Both the position numbers and the translations under genes were made by a program. The notes beneath the pieces were generated by a model. That model was not told the DNA's origin and searched no databases. It worked only from the letters and a program-made list of their open reading frames with translations. 64,000 nt of DNA from Chitinophaga ginsengisegetis (GTDB lineage: Bacteria > Bacteroidota > Bacteroidia > Chitinophagales > Chitinophagaceae), in the NCBI RefSeq assembly GCF_900168065.1, contig NZ_FUZZ01000001.1:2476623-2540622 (forward strand). The letters are read 5' to 3'. This document shows, one piece after another, positions 18,690-27,878 of this stretch. How positions within the stretch are numbered: position 1 is the first letter of the stretch; each line of letters starts with the position of its first letter.

Positions 18690-19289
18690 TTAAGGAATTG
18701 TAAACAACAAAAAAGAGGAAATAAGGCTGGCAGACAAAGCCGGATTTGCTTTAATATGTGCCTTTACCTGTTTAAGGGCACGGCTGTATAAAACGCGCGC
18801 GGATCCTGCATCTATACCTAGTTGCTGCGCAATTTTCTGGTAAGAATAGTGATGGTTTACGCGAAGGATAAATAGCTGGCGCTGACTGGGAGAGAGGATT
18901 TCCAGCGCTTCAGAAATAATGGTTTCTTTCAGTCCGTGCAGTTCATCGGAGTTTATTGCATCCGGTGATTCCAGTGTGTCGTTTAATAATACTTCCAGTT
19001 TTTTCAGGTGTGCCTGGTAACGGCCATTAGTGCGATAGTACTTAAAGATGCGCAGTTTCAGGGCATGGAGCAGGTAAAACTCCAGCGTTTCATCTTTGGG
19101 CACATCTTCCCATTTCACCCATAGTGAAAGCAGTACATCCTGCACAATATCAAAGGCGTCGTGCGGATTGGTTTTCGCCACGGCGATGCCGAGTAACTTA
19201 TCCCAATAGGCCGCTACAGCCGCCTCAAATTCAGCCTGGCCGGAGCTTCCGGATGTATGATGGAAAGATATTTTCTTAAGCGCAGACAT
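18690..19289 (-). CDS. ECF sigma-70 factor (second locus)
   Basis: Regulatory sigma factor of 199 residues with region 2 (DAFDIVQDVLLSLWVKW) and region 4 (LSPSQRQLFILRVNHHYSYQKIAQQLG). After region 4 it carries a hydrophobic C-terminal tail (LSASLISSFLLFTIP), a feature shared with the other four ECF factors here. It heads the fecR-susC-susD operon and presumably drives it when released by FecR. The intergenic region to the divergent endonuclease V gene must hold its promoter. Confidence 0.92.
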   Translation of the reverse strand: MSALKKISFHHTSGSSGQAEFEAAVAAYWDKLLGIAVAKTNPHDAFDIVQDVLLSLWVKWEDVPKDETLEFYLLHALKLRIFKYYRTNGRYQAHLKKLEVLLNDTLESPDAINSDELHGLKETIISEALEILSPSQRQLFILRVNHHYSYQKIAQQLGIDAGSARVLYSRALKQVKAHIKANPALSASLISSFLLFTIP

Positions 19290-19597
19290 AAGTTGAATAT
19301 AACAGTCCCTACAAAAGTAATTGTCTAATATTACGTGGATATTAACGTTAGGAATTCCAGGCTTCTTTTCTTTTTAAAAATCGATTTAGCAAGACCTTAC
19401 AGGAAGACGTGACATTGCTCCTGTACTTTTCATCGTGAACTGAAAATTAAATTGTTACTGTATTTTGATTGATAATTTAATGTGGACTGATTGGCGTCAA
19501 TCAAATATAAATTTACTTTTTCAAACGGGAAAGAATATTTATAAGCGTACATCTTACCTCAAAAACGGTATCTTTCTACCTGTTTTAAAAGTTACCT
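19290..19597. other. Divergent intergenic region, ECF sigma / endonuclease V
   Basis: About 308 bp, AT-rich, between the minus-strand ECF sigma gene and the plus-strand endonuclease V gene. It must contain promoters in both directions, but no TAnnTTTG box with good spacing could be picked with confidence. A short open frame from 19465 to 19665 overlaps the endonuclease start and shows no recognisable protein features. No RNA gene or repeat seen. Confidence 0.5.
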
Positions 19598-20263
19598 ATG
19601 CTCACCGAAGATGCAGCTATCGCCATACAGGAAGAATTACGCCGGCAGGTAATCACCACAGATGAATTGCCGGATACCATTAAAATTATTGCCGGCACCG
19701 ATGTGGAATACGACAAAGATTCCAACCTGATTGCAGGCAGCATTGTACTGCTGGATTATACCACCCTGCAGGTAGTGGCCGTAGCCACCCATTGCATGGA
19801 AGTTACCTTTCCCTATATCCCCGGATTATTCTCCTTCCGGGAGATGCCTCCCCTCCTGAAAGCCTGGGAAAAACTCCCGCTGCTCCCGGACCTCATTGTT
19901 TGCGATGGCCAGGGACTGGCCCATCAGCGCCGTTTTGGAATGGCCTGCCACTTTGGAGTAACGGTTAACAAACCCGTAATCGGCTGCGGCAAAACATGGC
20001 TATGCGGCGAATATCACGACCTCGGGGAAGAAAGAGGCAGCATTGCACCACTAATAGAAAGCAGTGAACATATCGGCAACGCCCTGCGAACACAAACGGC
20101 TACCAACCCGGTATTTGTTTCTACAGGACATAAAATATCGCTGGCCACTGCCACTGACATTGTACTGAAACTTTGTACACAATACCGCTTACCGGAAACC
20201 ACCCGGATCTCCGATCATTACGGACGACTGGCATTACTGGAGTATAAAAATTTGGAGAAATGA
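19598..20263 (+). CDS. nfi: Endonuclease V (deoxyinosine 3' endonuclease)
   Basis: DNA repair nuclease of 221 residues that nicks next to deoxyinosine. The metal-binding residues of the family are visible: Asp35 in GTDVEYD, Glu82 in FREMPP, Asp103 in CDGQGLAHQRRFG, and His178 in STGHKIS. Length matches bacterial EndoV (about 210-230). It stands alone between PUL-type loci and just ahead of tRNA-Asp, whose promoter overlaps the gene's 3' end. A housekeeping gene that marks this stretch as core genome. Confidence 0.95.
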   Translation: MLTEDAAIAIQEELRRQVITTDELPDTIKIIAGTDVEYDKDSNLIAGSIVLLDYTTLQVVAVATHCMEVTFPYIPGLFSFREMPPLLKAWEKLPLLPDLIVCDGQGLAHQRRFGMACHFGVTVNKPVIGCGKTWLCGEYHDLGEERGSIAPLIESSEHIGNALRTQTATNPVFVSTGHKISLATATDIVLKLCTQYRLPETTRISDHYGRLALLEYKNLEK

Positions 20264-20283
20264 ATTTATTATTTATATATTTG
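20251..20283 (+). promoter_or_regulatory. Bacteroidota-type promoter of tRNA-Asp
   Basis: A -33-like TTTG at 20251-20254 and an exact TAnnTTTG -7 element (TATATTTG) at 20276-20283 are separated by 21 bp, within the range known for the Bacteroidota primary sigma factor. The tRNA begins about 50 bp downstream. The -33 box overlaps the last codons of endonuclease V. Confidence 0.7.
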
Positions 20284-20332
20284 CAGCCCCAAATGGGGAA
20301 TACAGAATGGCTGAAAAGCTTGCCTGTAGGAA

Positions 20333-20406
20333 GGATCGGTAGTTCAGTTGGTTAGAATGCCGCCCTGTCACGGCGGAGGTCGCGGGTTCGAGTCCCGTCC
20401 GGTCCG
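20333..20406 (+). tRNA. tRNA-Asp (GTC)
   Basis: A 74-nt cloverleaf. The acceptor stem pairs GGATCGG (20333-20339) with CCGGTCC (20399-20405), with one T-G wobble and discriminator G. The anticodon stem CCGCC/GGCGG encloses loop CTGTCAC, anticodon GTC at 20367-20369, and the T arm has GGGTTCGAGTCCC. The CCA end is not encoded (CAA follows), as is common in Bacteroidota. Confidence 0.97.
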
Positions 20407-20420
20407 CAAAATCTCGAAGA

Positions 20421-20450
20421 AACCCGCGCTGGTCGCGGGTTTTCTATTTT
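20421..20450 (+). terminator. Intrinsic terminator of tRNA-Asp
   Basis: Perfect 8-bp GC-rich stem AACCCGCG/CGCGGGTT (20421-20428 with 20434-20441), loop CTGGT, followed by TTCTATTTT. It lies 14 nt after the tRNA. Confidence 0.85.
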
Positions 20451-20670
20451 AAGTCGGGTGTTTAGTCGGGTACCGGTTAATCCTCTCCTCTTTTTTTTGC
20501 TACCTTATTAAGGTTAACTATCACTTACTAAGATGCAATTATATTTACAGCCTCCCTACCAATAGTGATGTACAGTGCCAATAGATGTTTTTCTATGATT
20601 CAGAAAGTACCATAGATTATTGCTTTGGCAGGACACCGGCACAAACTTTTGAAAAAACGTTACATCTGGC
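20451..20670. other. Intergenic region after tRNA-Asp with a short direct repeat
   Basis: No gene is supported here. AGTCGGGT occurs twice, 12 bp apart (20452-20459 and 20464-20471), just after the tRNA terminator. Sequence next to a tRNA 3' end is a usual landing place for integrases, but no integrase gene and no copy of the tRNA 3' end is present nearby. An open frame from 20585 runs into the antisense of the thioredoxin gene and has no recognisable features. Confidence 0.4.
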
Positions 20671-20706
20671 AAAAGAAAAGCAGCTGGATGATCCACCTCC
20701 AGCTGC
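20671..20706 (-). terminator. Intrinsic terminator of the third locus
   Basis: Nine-bp stem GCAGCTGGA/TCCAGCTGC (20680-20688 with 20698-20706). On the minus strand it is followed by TTTTCTTTT. It closes the sigma-fecR-susC-susD-tlpA operon about 37 bp after the thioredoxin stop. Confidence 0.85.
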
Positions 20707-20742
20707 CCAAAAATTTATCTTTCGTCGGATCAAACCTGAACC

Positions 20743-21765
20743 TTATTCAGGTATAACTTCTGCCAGCTTCTTAATAAGGTCTTCGCCCCTTAGACTCCTG
20801 CCTATGATTTTTCCCTGAGGGTCAATCAGGAAATTTGTAGGTATACCGGTAACTGCATAAATTTTTGAGGCTACATTACTTTCTTTTAAATCGCATACCT
20901 GTACCCAGGGCAGATGATCCTCTTGAACTGCCTTTAGCCAGGCTTCCCGGTTGGTATCAATAGAGACACTAAGCACCGTGAAATTTCTGTCTTTGAATTT
21001 TTCGTAGGCCTTTAGTACGTTGGGGTTTTCCGCCCGGCAGGGACCACACCAGGAAGCCCAGAAGTCAAGGAAAACATATTTTCCTCTGAATGACGACATG
21101 CTCACTGGCTTACCCAATGAATCTGGCTGCGAAAAATCCAGTGCCATTTGGCCAATATTTGTTCTAATTCCAACCTCTAAACTATTCAAGATTCTTTTAC
21201 CTGATTTAGAGGCTCTTACCTTCGGTGTCAGTTGATCAAACAGGTCTTTTAGCAGCTGTGGATCTGAAATTTCCAAATCTGAATTATAAGACATTTGGTT
21301 GATCATGTTTAGACTGACAAAACTCCCATTGTAGTCTTTTATAAATTGTTTTTCGATGGCATTTATGCGATGTTCATCGCGGTCGGAAATGGGGAGTTTT
21401 CCCAGATATTCACGATATTTATTAAACTCGTTTTGAGTTACTCCCCCTTTAATCCTGGTGGTTTCAAGACTATCCAGATCCGAATTTATTTCTACAACTG
21501 CATTTTCATCTAAATAATATTCAAGATGGGTATGGGCAGCTGGTATATAAATAAAAGCGGCTGTAGGTTCAGTGATCAGGCCTTTGAATGTAAATTCACC
21601 AGACCTGGAGAACACTGAGTCACGACCTTTCGCAAATTGAAAAACCCAGCTATCTTTTAATCCCTTTATATGACCTTTCACGATATAATTGGTTTTTTGC
21701 GTTTGGCCAATTGAAACACCTGCTAAAGTGAAAATCAGTAATAGTGTATTGATGATTTTTTTCAC
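20743..21765 (-). CDS. TlpA-type thioredoxin-like protein with DUF4369-type N-terminus
   Basis: Exported thiol-disulfide oxidoreductase of 340 residues. A signal peptide (1-20) is followed by a beta-rich N-terminal domain (about 25-120) of the DUF4369 type, a helical linker, and a thioredoxin fold from about 205 with the redox centre Cys240-Gly-Pro-Cys243 in FWASWCGPC and the cis-Pro segment VTGIPTNF. Such proteins often sit in SusC/SusD operons of Chitinophaga and Pedobacter relatives; whether they reduce the imported ligand or mature envelope proteins is not known. It starts 10 bp after the susD stop and is the last gene of the operon. Confidence 0.93.
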   Translation of the reverse strand: MKKIINTLLLIFTLAGVSIGQTQKTNYIVKGHIKGLKDSWVFQFAKGRDSVFSRSGEFTFKGLITEPTAAFIYIPAAHTHLEYYLDENAVVEINSDLDSLETTRIKGGVTQNEFNKYREYLGKLPISDRDEHRINAIEKQFIKDYNGSFVSLNMINQMSYNSDLEISDPQLLKDLFDQLTPKVRASKSGKRILNSLEVGIRTNIGQMALDFSQPDSLGKPVSMSSFRGKYVFLDFWASWCGPCRAENPNVLKAYEKFKDRNFTVLSVSIDTNREAWLKAVQEDHLPWVQVCDLKESNVASKIYAVTGIPTNFLIDPQGKIIGRSLRGEDLIKKLAEVIPE

Positions 21766-21775
21766 GTTTTCTTAT

Positions 21776-23203
21776 TTAATTGTATCCTTGGTTCTGTACT
21801 AAATTTTTATTGCTGTTGATAGCTTGTTGCGGAACAGGGAAGAGTACTGCAGTTGCCTTCCAGGTTGGCTTAAGTGGTGCCAGGACCTCTGTTGCTTTAT
21901 TTGTTCTTTTTAGATCAAACCAGCGATGCCCCCATTCACAAAACAACTCCACCTGGCGTTCATGAGCAATATAGGCCAGCATTTGCGCTTTGCTGACTAA
22001 ATTAACATCCGGAAGATTGGCACGAAACCTAATCTTGTTCAGGTCCTCTTTTGCTCCAACGATATTTTCCTGCTGTGCACGTGCCTCGGCACGGATCAGG
22101 TATTGTTCGGTTAATCTGAGGACCAGATCGTCCTCTTTGCTTGCGGCCGCAGGCGGAATAACTCCGGTCTGTTTATATTTATTCGGATAGTAATAATCCT
22201 TACCTCCATAGGCAACTTTGCCAATCCAGTTAGACTTTCTGAGGTCATTTAGTTCGAAAGCTGAGAGCAGATTGTCCCTGACTACAAAATTAGGCATACC
22301 AGTTCCTGCTGCAGGCAAAAAATCGCGGGCCACATAAGTTGCATTGTTCTGATCGGCATTGAACTGAAATATTGCTTCTGAACTGCTGCGTAAAAACACC
22401 CTGTCTATTGTCTCCAGTCTGTAGAACGCGTTTTTACCAATCACGAGACTTGCGGCAGCTTCAGCTTCAGGGTATTTATTCATGTATAGATATACCCGCG
22501 ACAACAGGGCGATGGCTGCAAATTTGTTCACGCGGCTCCTGGCTCCGGTTCCTATATAATCTTCATAAAGCAGTTCCTGGGCAGATTTCAGGTCGGCAAC
22601 GATCTGGTTATAAACATTGGCCTGAGGGGATTTAGGCAATAGAGCCGTCTTCGATACCTCGGTTGTTAAAATAATGGGGACGTCGCCAAACATATCGGTC
22701 AGGTAAAAGTTGCACAATGCCCGCATGAACTTTGCCTCTCCTGTAATTTGATTACGGTAACCCTGAGAAGATTTGTCGAGCATGTTGATGTTCTCCAATA
22801 TATTATTGGCCATATAAATTGCCGTATACGAATCAGCCCATAGCTGCAAATTCCTGGTGTCTGCTACAGGAATGGCATTCTGCTCAAACTGAGGATACCG
22901 GTTTCCGCTGAAATAATAAGTTTCGTCCGCTGTAAGGGAAGACAGTGTGGTGATAAAACTCTTATAGGGACTGCCCTCTACATTTCTCCAATTGTACATA
23001 TAACTGTATAGGCCGGATACCGCTGAATTTACAGAAGCTGAATCTGTAAATACCTCTGGTGTGGTAAGCTGGTTTTCCGGGGCCGGGATTTCGATGAGTT
23101 TTTTGCAGCCAGCCATCCAAAACAGTAAAGGCAGCAGAAAAAATGGAGAGATTAAAAATCTCTGCCTATTATTAAAATGCGCAAGTATGATTTTAGCTAA
23201 CAT
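21776..23203 (-). CDS. SusD/RagB-family lipoprotein (third locus)
   Basis: Outer-membrane binding lipoprotein of 475 residues. The open frame extends to 23380, but that part overlaps the susC gene and is not signal-like; the ATG at 23203 gives a proper lipoprotein signal (LLPLLFWMAGC, Cys33) and lies 11 bp after the susC stop. SusD motifs: GEAKFMRALCNFYLTDMFG and RQVELFCEWGHRWFDLKR. Shorter than the other SusDs in the window. The partner genes (susC, tlpA) suggest a non-typical ligand because no glycosidase gene is present in the operon. Confidence 0.92.
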   Translation of the reverse strand: MLAKIILAHFNNRQRFLISPFFLLPLLFWMAGCKKLIEIPAPENQLTTPEVFTDSASVNSAVSGLYSYMYNWRNVEGSPYKSFITTLSSLTADETYYFSGNRYPQFEQNAIPVADTRNLQLWADSYTAIYMANNILENINMLDKSSQGYRNQITGEAKFMRALCNFYLTDMFGDVPIILTTEVSKTALLPKSPQANVYNQIVADLKSAQELLYEDYIGTGARSRVNKFAAIALLSRVYLYMNKYPEAEAAASLVIGKNAFYRLETIDRVFLRSSSEAIFQFNADQNNATYVARDFLPAAGTGMPNFVVRDNLLSAFELNDLRKSNWIGKVAYGGKDYYYPNKYKQTGVIPPAAASKEDDLVLRLTEQYLIRAEARAQQENIVGAKEDLNKIRFRANLPDVNLVSKAQMLAYIAHERQVELFCEWGHRWFDLKRTNKATEVLAPLKPTWKATAVLFPVPQQAINSNKNLVQNQGYN

Positions 23204-23214
23204 GATTTTACAAG

Positions 23215-26200
23215 TTAAAGTGAACACTGAATACCTACAGTAAACATTTTGAGCGGCGGTACCACAATTCCATATGGTTGCTGGGTTTCCGGATCCAGTC
23301 CCTGATAACTGGTAATAGTGAATAGATTCTGGCCCCGCAGGTATAAATTGACATTGTTGATATTCATACGCCCGGTCCATTTTGCCGGGAAACGGTAAGA
23401 CAACGAAATATTCTTTACACGGATATAGGAAGCGTTGCTGATAACCCTGTCGGAATAAGTATAAAGGAGATAACTATTATAAGCTGGTGTACCAAAACTA
23501 GCTGTTGGCCTTAAGCCTACATTCAGAATATCGGCATCCTGATTACTGAAACTGCCCGGTGGATCCGTGGATGCATATCGGTTACTGTAGCCTTTTTGTA
23601 CCGTAAACTGTAAAAATACATCCAGTTGCCAGTTTTTGTAGCTGAAATTATTGGTAAAACCACCGTACATTTTCGGAGCCAGTTGTCCAACATTAACATA
23701 GTCACCAAGGCCGTTGGCTGCAATACCGCTACTGATCACTCCATCACCATTGACATCTTCTATTTGAACAATTCCATCAACAATATCTTTAACCCGATAC
23801 AAATTCAAAATACTAAGTGGCTGGCCAACCACATAGGTGTTTGCGTAAGTCGAATTTTCTATGCCAGGAAAACTAATCAGTTTATTGCGTGGTATAGTCA
23901 GATTAAATGTGCTTTTCCAGCTCAGATTTTTCTTTTCAATATTCCTGGAATTCAGTTCGAATTCCAGACCGGTATTTTGCACTAAGGCTGGAAGGTTGGC
24001 CTGGTAAGAAGAAAACCCTGTCTGTACGCTTAATGGGTTATTCACCAGCATATTGCTGGTTCTGTTTCTGAAGGCTGCGGCAGAAAACAGAACGCGGTTC
24101 CTGGCAAAGCCCAACTCTATTGCCATCTCTATTTTCCGGGTACTCTCCCAACTGTAGTCAGGATTGGCAATCCTTGCCGGAGATATTGCTACTGCACCGC
24201 CATATTTATAATTGTTGTTCCTGTAAGTTGACAAATAACCGTAGTCAGCAATCTGGTCATTCCCTACTGTACCGTAGCTGGCACGTAATTTCCCGAAACT
24301 GATCCATGACATTGATTCTTTTACAAAGCTTTCTTCGGAAAATATCCATGCCGCACCAACCGCGCCAAAGTTTCCAAATTTGTTATTGGGCCCAAAACGT
24401 GATGAACCGTCTCTGCGACCACTGATGTTCAGTATGTATTTTTCGGCGAGCTGATAGTTGACCCTTCCGAAAACAGAGGCATATCTGTATTCTGACGACG
24501 AATTGGACAGCCAATAAGTGGTAGTGGCTGAGGCAAGATTATAGATCAGCTTCTCTGATGAAAAACCTGTCAGGCCCGTAGAGTAGGGTGTTTTGGAAAT
24601 AGATTTCTGATAGGTTCCACCTACCAGTACCTGTAGCTTACCTCTGCCAAAGCCTTTTTCATAATTCAGCTGAGGCTCCACAATAAGCCCTTCTGTGAAA
24701 TTTGATGCCAGAACCGCTACAGTACCAAAACTATTTGGTCCTGAATTACTTTGCAAGTAAGCGAAGCGCTGATCACTCTGCAATTTATTATAGCCAAATG
24801 TGGTTTTAAACAATAAGCCGGAAGCCAACTGATAGCCTAAAGCCATGTTTGCTAGGATATTATTGGCTTTTGTCTCATAAGGATTACTAACCGATGCAAT
24901 TGGATTGCTAAAGTTGTTATCCCAAAATAAGCTGCCATCTGAATTATAAAGCGGGTAATTCGGCGGTAAAGTCAGAGCAGAAGGTGTTATATCGCTCGGT
25001 GCAAGTGTATTAAGGTCTTTTGAAAGGGATACAGAGGCTGAAGCTGTAAATTTATTATTGCTCGAAGCATGGCTGGCATTGAGTAAGGCGGAACCACGCT
25101 GGTATCCTTTGTTCCCAGGGAATACGCTGCCTTCTTTGCGGTAGGTTCCACTGACAAAAAAGGTGGTGTGGTTGCTCCCCCCCGATATCGAAGCTGTAGC
25201 CTCAGTAATATGTGCTGTATTCCCGATTAATAGCTTCTGGAAATCCCGGGTTTGTGTACCCCAGGTCGTCAGGTCGGGAGCATTAGATTGATTGGGAACC
25301 ACATTATCGTTGGCAAAGGCCTCCCTCCGCAGCTTCAGGTATTGTTCCGTACTCAACGTTTTCATTTTACTTGCGGGTTGACCAATGCCCGTGTAAACAT
25401 CTAAGATGACGCTGGTTTTTCCAGCCTTTCCTTTTTTGGTTGTTATCAGTACTACGCCATTCGCAGCCCTTGATCCATAAATTGCGGTCGCATCAGCATC
25501 TTTAAGTACGCTGATTTTTTCAATATCTGCCGGGTTGATGCTGGAAAAAGGACTGGTACTGCCATTGGCACCAAGCGAATAGCTCCCTCCTGATTGTTGC
25601 TCAATAGGCTGGGCATTAAAAGGAACCCCGTCAATTATATACAATGGATTATTGCCTGCCCCAATTGAATTTTGCCCGCGTATGCTGATATTGACCGCTC
25701 CTCCTGGCAAACCATTCGATTGGGTAACATACATCCCTGCTACATTTCCCTGCAAAGCCAATAGCGGACTGTTTACAGGTTGCTTTCCAACTTCCTCTGC
25801 GCTCACTGAATTGATCGATCCGGTATTCAGGCGTTTGCTTGTAGTGCCATATCCAATAACTGTGATTTCGTTCAAACCTGAATTGCTGATTTCGAGCTGT
25901 ATGTTTCCTAAATCAGGTAGGGCAGTTACTTCACGTGTTACGTAACCCAGATAAGAAATAACCAGAACGGAATTTTCGTTAACACCTAAAAGTATAAATT
26001 CACCACTGGAATTTGTTAGGGTAGCCTGGTTACCATTTTTCACTTTAATGCCTGCACCTTGAAGCGGCTGTCCGCGTTCGTCCAGAACCCGGCCTTTAAC
26101 ATCTAATGATTTAACCACTACCGTTGATTTAACTACTACTGTTTCAGCACCTACAGGCTTTGCAGGAACAATGACGATACTTTTATTACTGATTGAGAAA

Positions 26201-26535
26201 GCAAAGGGCTGCCCTTTGAAACATTCTTCCAGCACCTTGCTAACAGGTTGATTCCTGGCATTTATACTTACGCGCGTTGCTTTTCTCAATTCCAAATTGC
26301 TATAAAGGAAGTCATAACCCGTTTGCTTTTTAATCTCCCTGAAAATTTCCTGAAGAGTAGCATTCTTTTTGGATAATGACACATTTTGTGCCGTAGACAC
26401 ATAACTAACCTGTAGTAGAGTGATAAATAAAGTAAGGAATATGGGGTTGAATCGTATAATCCTTTTTTTGGTTAGCCGAGAAGTTAAGGCATTACGATTT
26501 ACCCAATACACAATTCCAGTGCAAAGTTTATACAT
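23215..26535 (-). CDS. SusC-type TonB-dependent receptor with STN domain (third locus)
   Basis: Receptor of 1106 residues. An unusually long basic leader (about 1-27) precedes the hydrophobic signal (NPIFLTLFITLLQV). STN domain at about 52-125, carboxypeptidase-D regulatory-like domain at about 148-230, TonB-box-like TVIGYGTTSKR, plug signature LKDADATAIYGSRAANGVVL, barrel to the end (TVGIQCSL). The STN domain fits signalling to the FecR and ECF sigma pair upstream. The gap to fecR (157 bp) contains a hairpin at 26637-26661. Confidence 0.94.
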   Translation of the reverse strand: MYKLCTGIVYWVNRNALTSRLTKKRIIRFNPIFLTLFITLLQVSYVSTAQNVSLSKKNATLQEIFREIKKQTGYDFLYSNLELRKATRVSINARNQPVSKVLEECFKGQPFAFSISNKSIVIVPAKPVGAETVVVKSTVVVKSLDVKGRVLDERGQPLQGAGIKVKNGNQATLTNSSGEFILLGVNENSVLVISYLGYVTREVTALPDLGNIQLEISNSGLNEITVIGYGTTSKRLNTGSINSVSAEEVGKQPVNSPLLALQGNVAGMYVTQSNGLPGGAVNISIRGQNSIGAGNNPLYIIDGVPFNAQPIEQQSGGSYSLGANGSTSPFSSINPADIEKISVLKDADATAIYGSRAANGVVLITTKKGKAGKTSVILDVYTGIGQPASKMKTLSTEQYLKLRREAFANDNVVPNQSNAPDLTTWGTQTRDFQKLLIGNTAHITEATASISGGSNHTTFFVSGTYRKEGSVFPGNKGYQRGSALLNASHASSNNKFTASASVSLSKDLNTLAPSDITPSALTLPPNYPLYNSDGSLFWDNNFSNPIASVSNPYETKANNILANMALGYQLASGLLFKTTFGYNKLQSDQRFAYLQSNSGPNSFGTVAVLASNFTEGLIVEPQLNYEKGFGRGKLQVLVGGTYQKSISKTPYSTGLTGFSSEKLIYNLASATTTYWLSNSSSEYRYASVFGRVNYQLAEKYILNISGRRDGSSRFGPNNKFGNFGAVGAAWIFSEESFVKESMSWISFGKLRASYGTVGNDQIADYGYLSTYRNNNYKYGGAVAISPARIANPDYSWESTRKIEMAIELGFARNRVLFSAAAFRNRTSNMLVNNPLSVQTGFSSYQANLPALVQNTGLEFELNSRNIEKKNLSWKSTFNLTIPRNKLISFPGIENSTYANTYVVGQPLSILNLYRVKDIVDGIVQIEDVNGDGVISSGIAANGLGDYVNVGQLAPKMYGGFTNNFSYKNWQLDVFLQFTVQKGYSNRYASTDPPGSFSNQDADILNVGLRPTASFGTPAYNSYLLYTYSDRVISNASYIRVKNISLSYRFPAKWTGRMNINNVNLYLRGQNLFTITSYQGLDPETQQPYGIVVPPLKMFTVGIQCSL

Positions 26536-26636
26536 TTGATTAGATTTTTTTGGTAAGCGATGATTGAGTATAAAGTCTTAATCACACTTGCCGGTTGGTT
26601 GAATAAAATGTTAGCTCAATTGACATAAGAAGCCCA

Positions 26637-26661
26637 TTGGATCGGGGAGATCCCCCTCCAA
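26637..26661 (-). promoter_or_regulatory. Hairpin between fecR and susC (third locus)
   Basis: Stem of TTGGA/TCCAA (26637-26641 with 26657-26661) and GGGG/CCCC (26644-26647 with 26652-26655), with a small internal loop and tetraloop AGAT. It is about 30 bp after the fecR stop and about 100 bp before the susC start. No U-tract follows on the coding strand. Similar hairpins occupy the same place in two other loci of the window; a role in attenuation or mRNA processing is inferred. Confidence 0.55.
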
Positions 26662-26692
26662 CTATTTTTCATTTGCATTCCCGTAAAGGTTT

Positions 26693-27820
26693 TTATTTTG
26701 TCACGATAATCCTCTTTCCATTAATTGTAAAGTGCACAAGCTCTGTTACTTCCAGCAACTTAAGCACCTCTTCCAGGCTTTTTGTCCTGGATATGGAACC
26801 TCCTAGCCTGAGGGCTGATAGATCGCCCTTGTACACAACTTCTTCTACATTATACCACCTGGAAATCTGTCTCATAATTTCAAAAATAGGCGTGTCATCA
26901 AAGAAGAAATTGCCACCCTTCCATGCTACTGCCAATTCAGTATCCACGTTGTTCACATTCATGCTTTTCTCTGTAATAACAGCCTGCTGCCCCGGTGAAA
27001 GGAAGTGCTTTAACTTATTGTAGTTTTCAACAAGTACACTGCCTTCAAGCAGAGTAACCTTGGCATTTGGTTCATCAGCATAAGCGTTTATATTAAAATG
27101 CGTGCCCAATACTTCCACTACATGTGAAGATGATGTTACCTTGAATGGAGCCTTTTTATTGTGTGCAACTTCAAAATAGCCCTCTCCAATAAGTTTAACT
27201 GCTCTTTTGTCCCGTTCAAATTTTATTGGATAGGTTAGCGACGATGACGCATTTAACCAGACTTTGGTTTGGTCTGGCAATACGATTTGATACTGGCAAC
27301 CTTTGGGGGTTTCGATGGTATTATATCCTATCTTATCTGCCTGTTCATTTGTTTCGGAGATGTGGTATATCAGCCCGCCTCCAGATGATTTAGTTATGGT
27401 TATGCCCGAGGCCTCCGTAAAAGTTTCTGAGCCTGAATCGCTTAGTATTATTCTTTTTCCATTAGATAAAGTAAGTGTGGGGGCAGTGCTTTGACGTTTT
27501 TCGTATTTGGCCTGTCCGGTTGTGGAAGCTTGTCTATTGTTCAAAAAATATATAGAGGAGATAGCCATAACCAGGATGGCAGCCGCAGCAGAAGAGACCC
27601 ATATTCTTAAGGTCCGTGAGCGTGTTGTTCTTTCTTTTATCGCTTTATATAAGCGGCTTCTGAGCATTTCTTCCGATTCGTCTTCACCAGTCCAGCTTAA
27701 TGGTTGCTCACCATCTGTATCATACCATTGATACAGTTGTGCTTCTTCCTCGGCTGTTATTGTTTTGTTCAACCATTTTTCGGCAAGCTCATTTATCTGC
27801 TCAATTGTAAGGCGCTCCAT
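26693..27820 (-). CDS. FecR-family anti-sigma factor (third locus)
   Basis: Inner-membrane anti-sigma factor of 375 residues: cytoplasmic helices (1-68), one membrane segment (about 73-92), FecR domain with VWLNASSSLTYPIKF, GEGYFEVAHNKKAPF and EVLGTHFNINAYA, and a C-terminal STN-like DUF4974-type domain (ISRWYNVEEVVYKGD). It follows the sigma gene by 58 bp. Paired with the third-locus SusC. Confidence 0.94.
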   Translation of the reverse strand: MERLTIEQINELAEKWLNKTITAEEEAQLYQWYDTDGEQPLSWTGEDESEEMLRSRLYKAIKERTTRSRTLRIWVSSAAAAILVMAISSIYFLNNRQASTTGQAKYEKRQSTAPTLTLSNGKRIILSDSGSETFTEASGITITKSSGGGLIYHISETNEQADKIGYNTIETPKGCQYQIVLPDQTKVWLNASSSLTYPIKFERDKRAVKLIGEGYFEVAHNKKAPFKVTSSSHVVEVLGTHFNINAYADEPNAKVTLLEGSVLVENYNKLKHFLSPGQQAVITEKSMNVNNVDTELAVAWKGGNFFFDDTPIFEIMRQISRWYNVEEVVYKGDLSALRLGGSISRTKSLEEVLKLLEVTELVHFTINGKRIIVTK

Positions 27821-27878
27821 TCTATACTTTTCTTACATAGTGTATCAAATTTGGGGTTTGCCCTTACTCCGGCGAAAA

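Noticed and set aside
20452..20471. AGTCGGGT repeated twice just after tRNA-Asp, as a possible integration (att) site
   Set aside because: The repeat does not copy the tRNA 3' end, and there is no integrase gene or island boundary nearby; too short to support a claim.
20585..20818. 77-codon plus-strand frame before the thioredoxin gene
   Set aside because: It runs through the operon terminator and into antisense of the tlpA-type gene; no family features.
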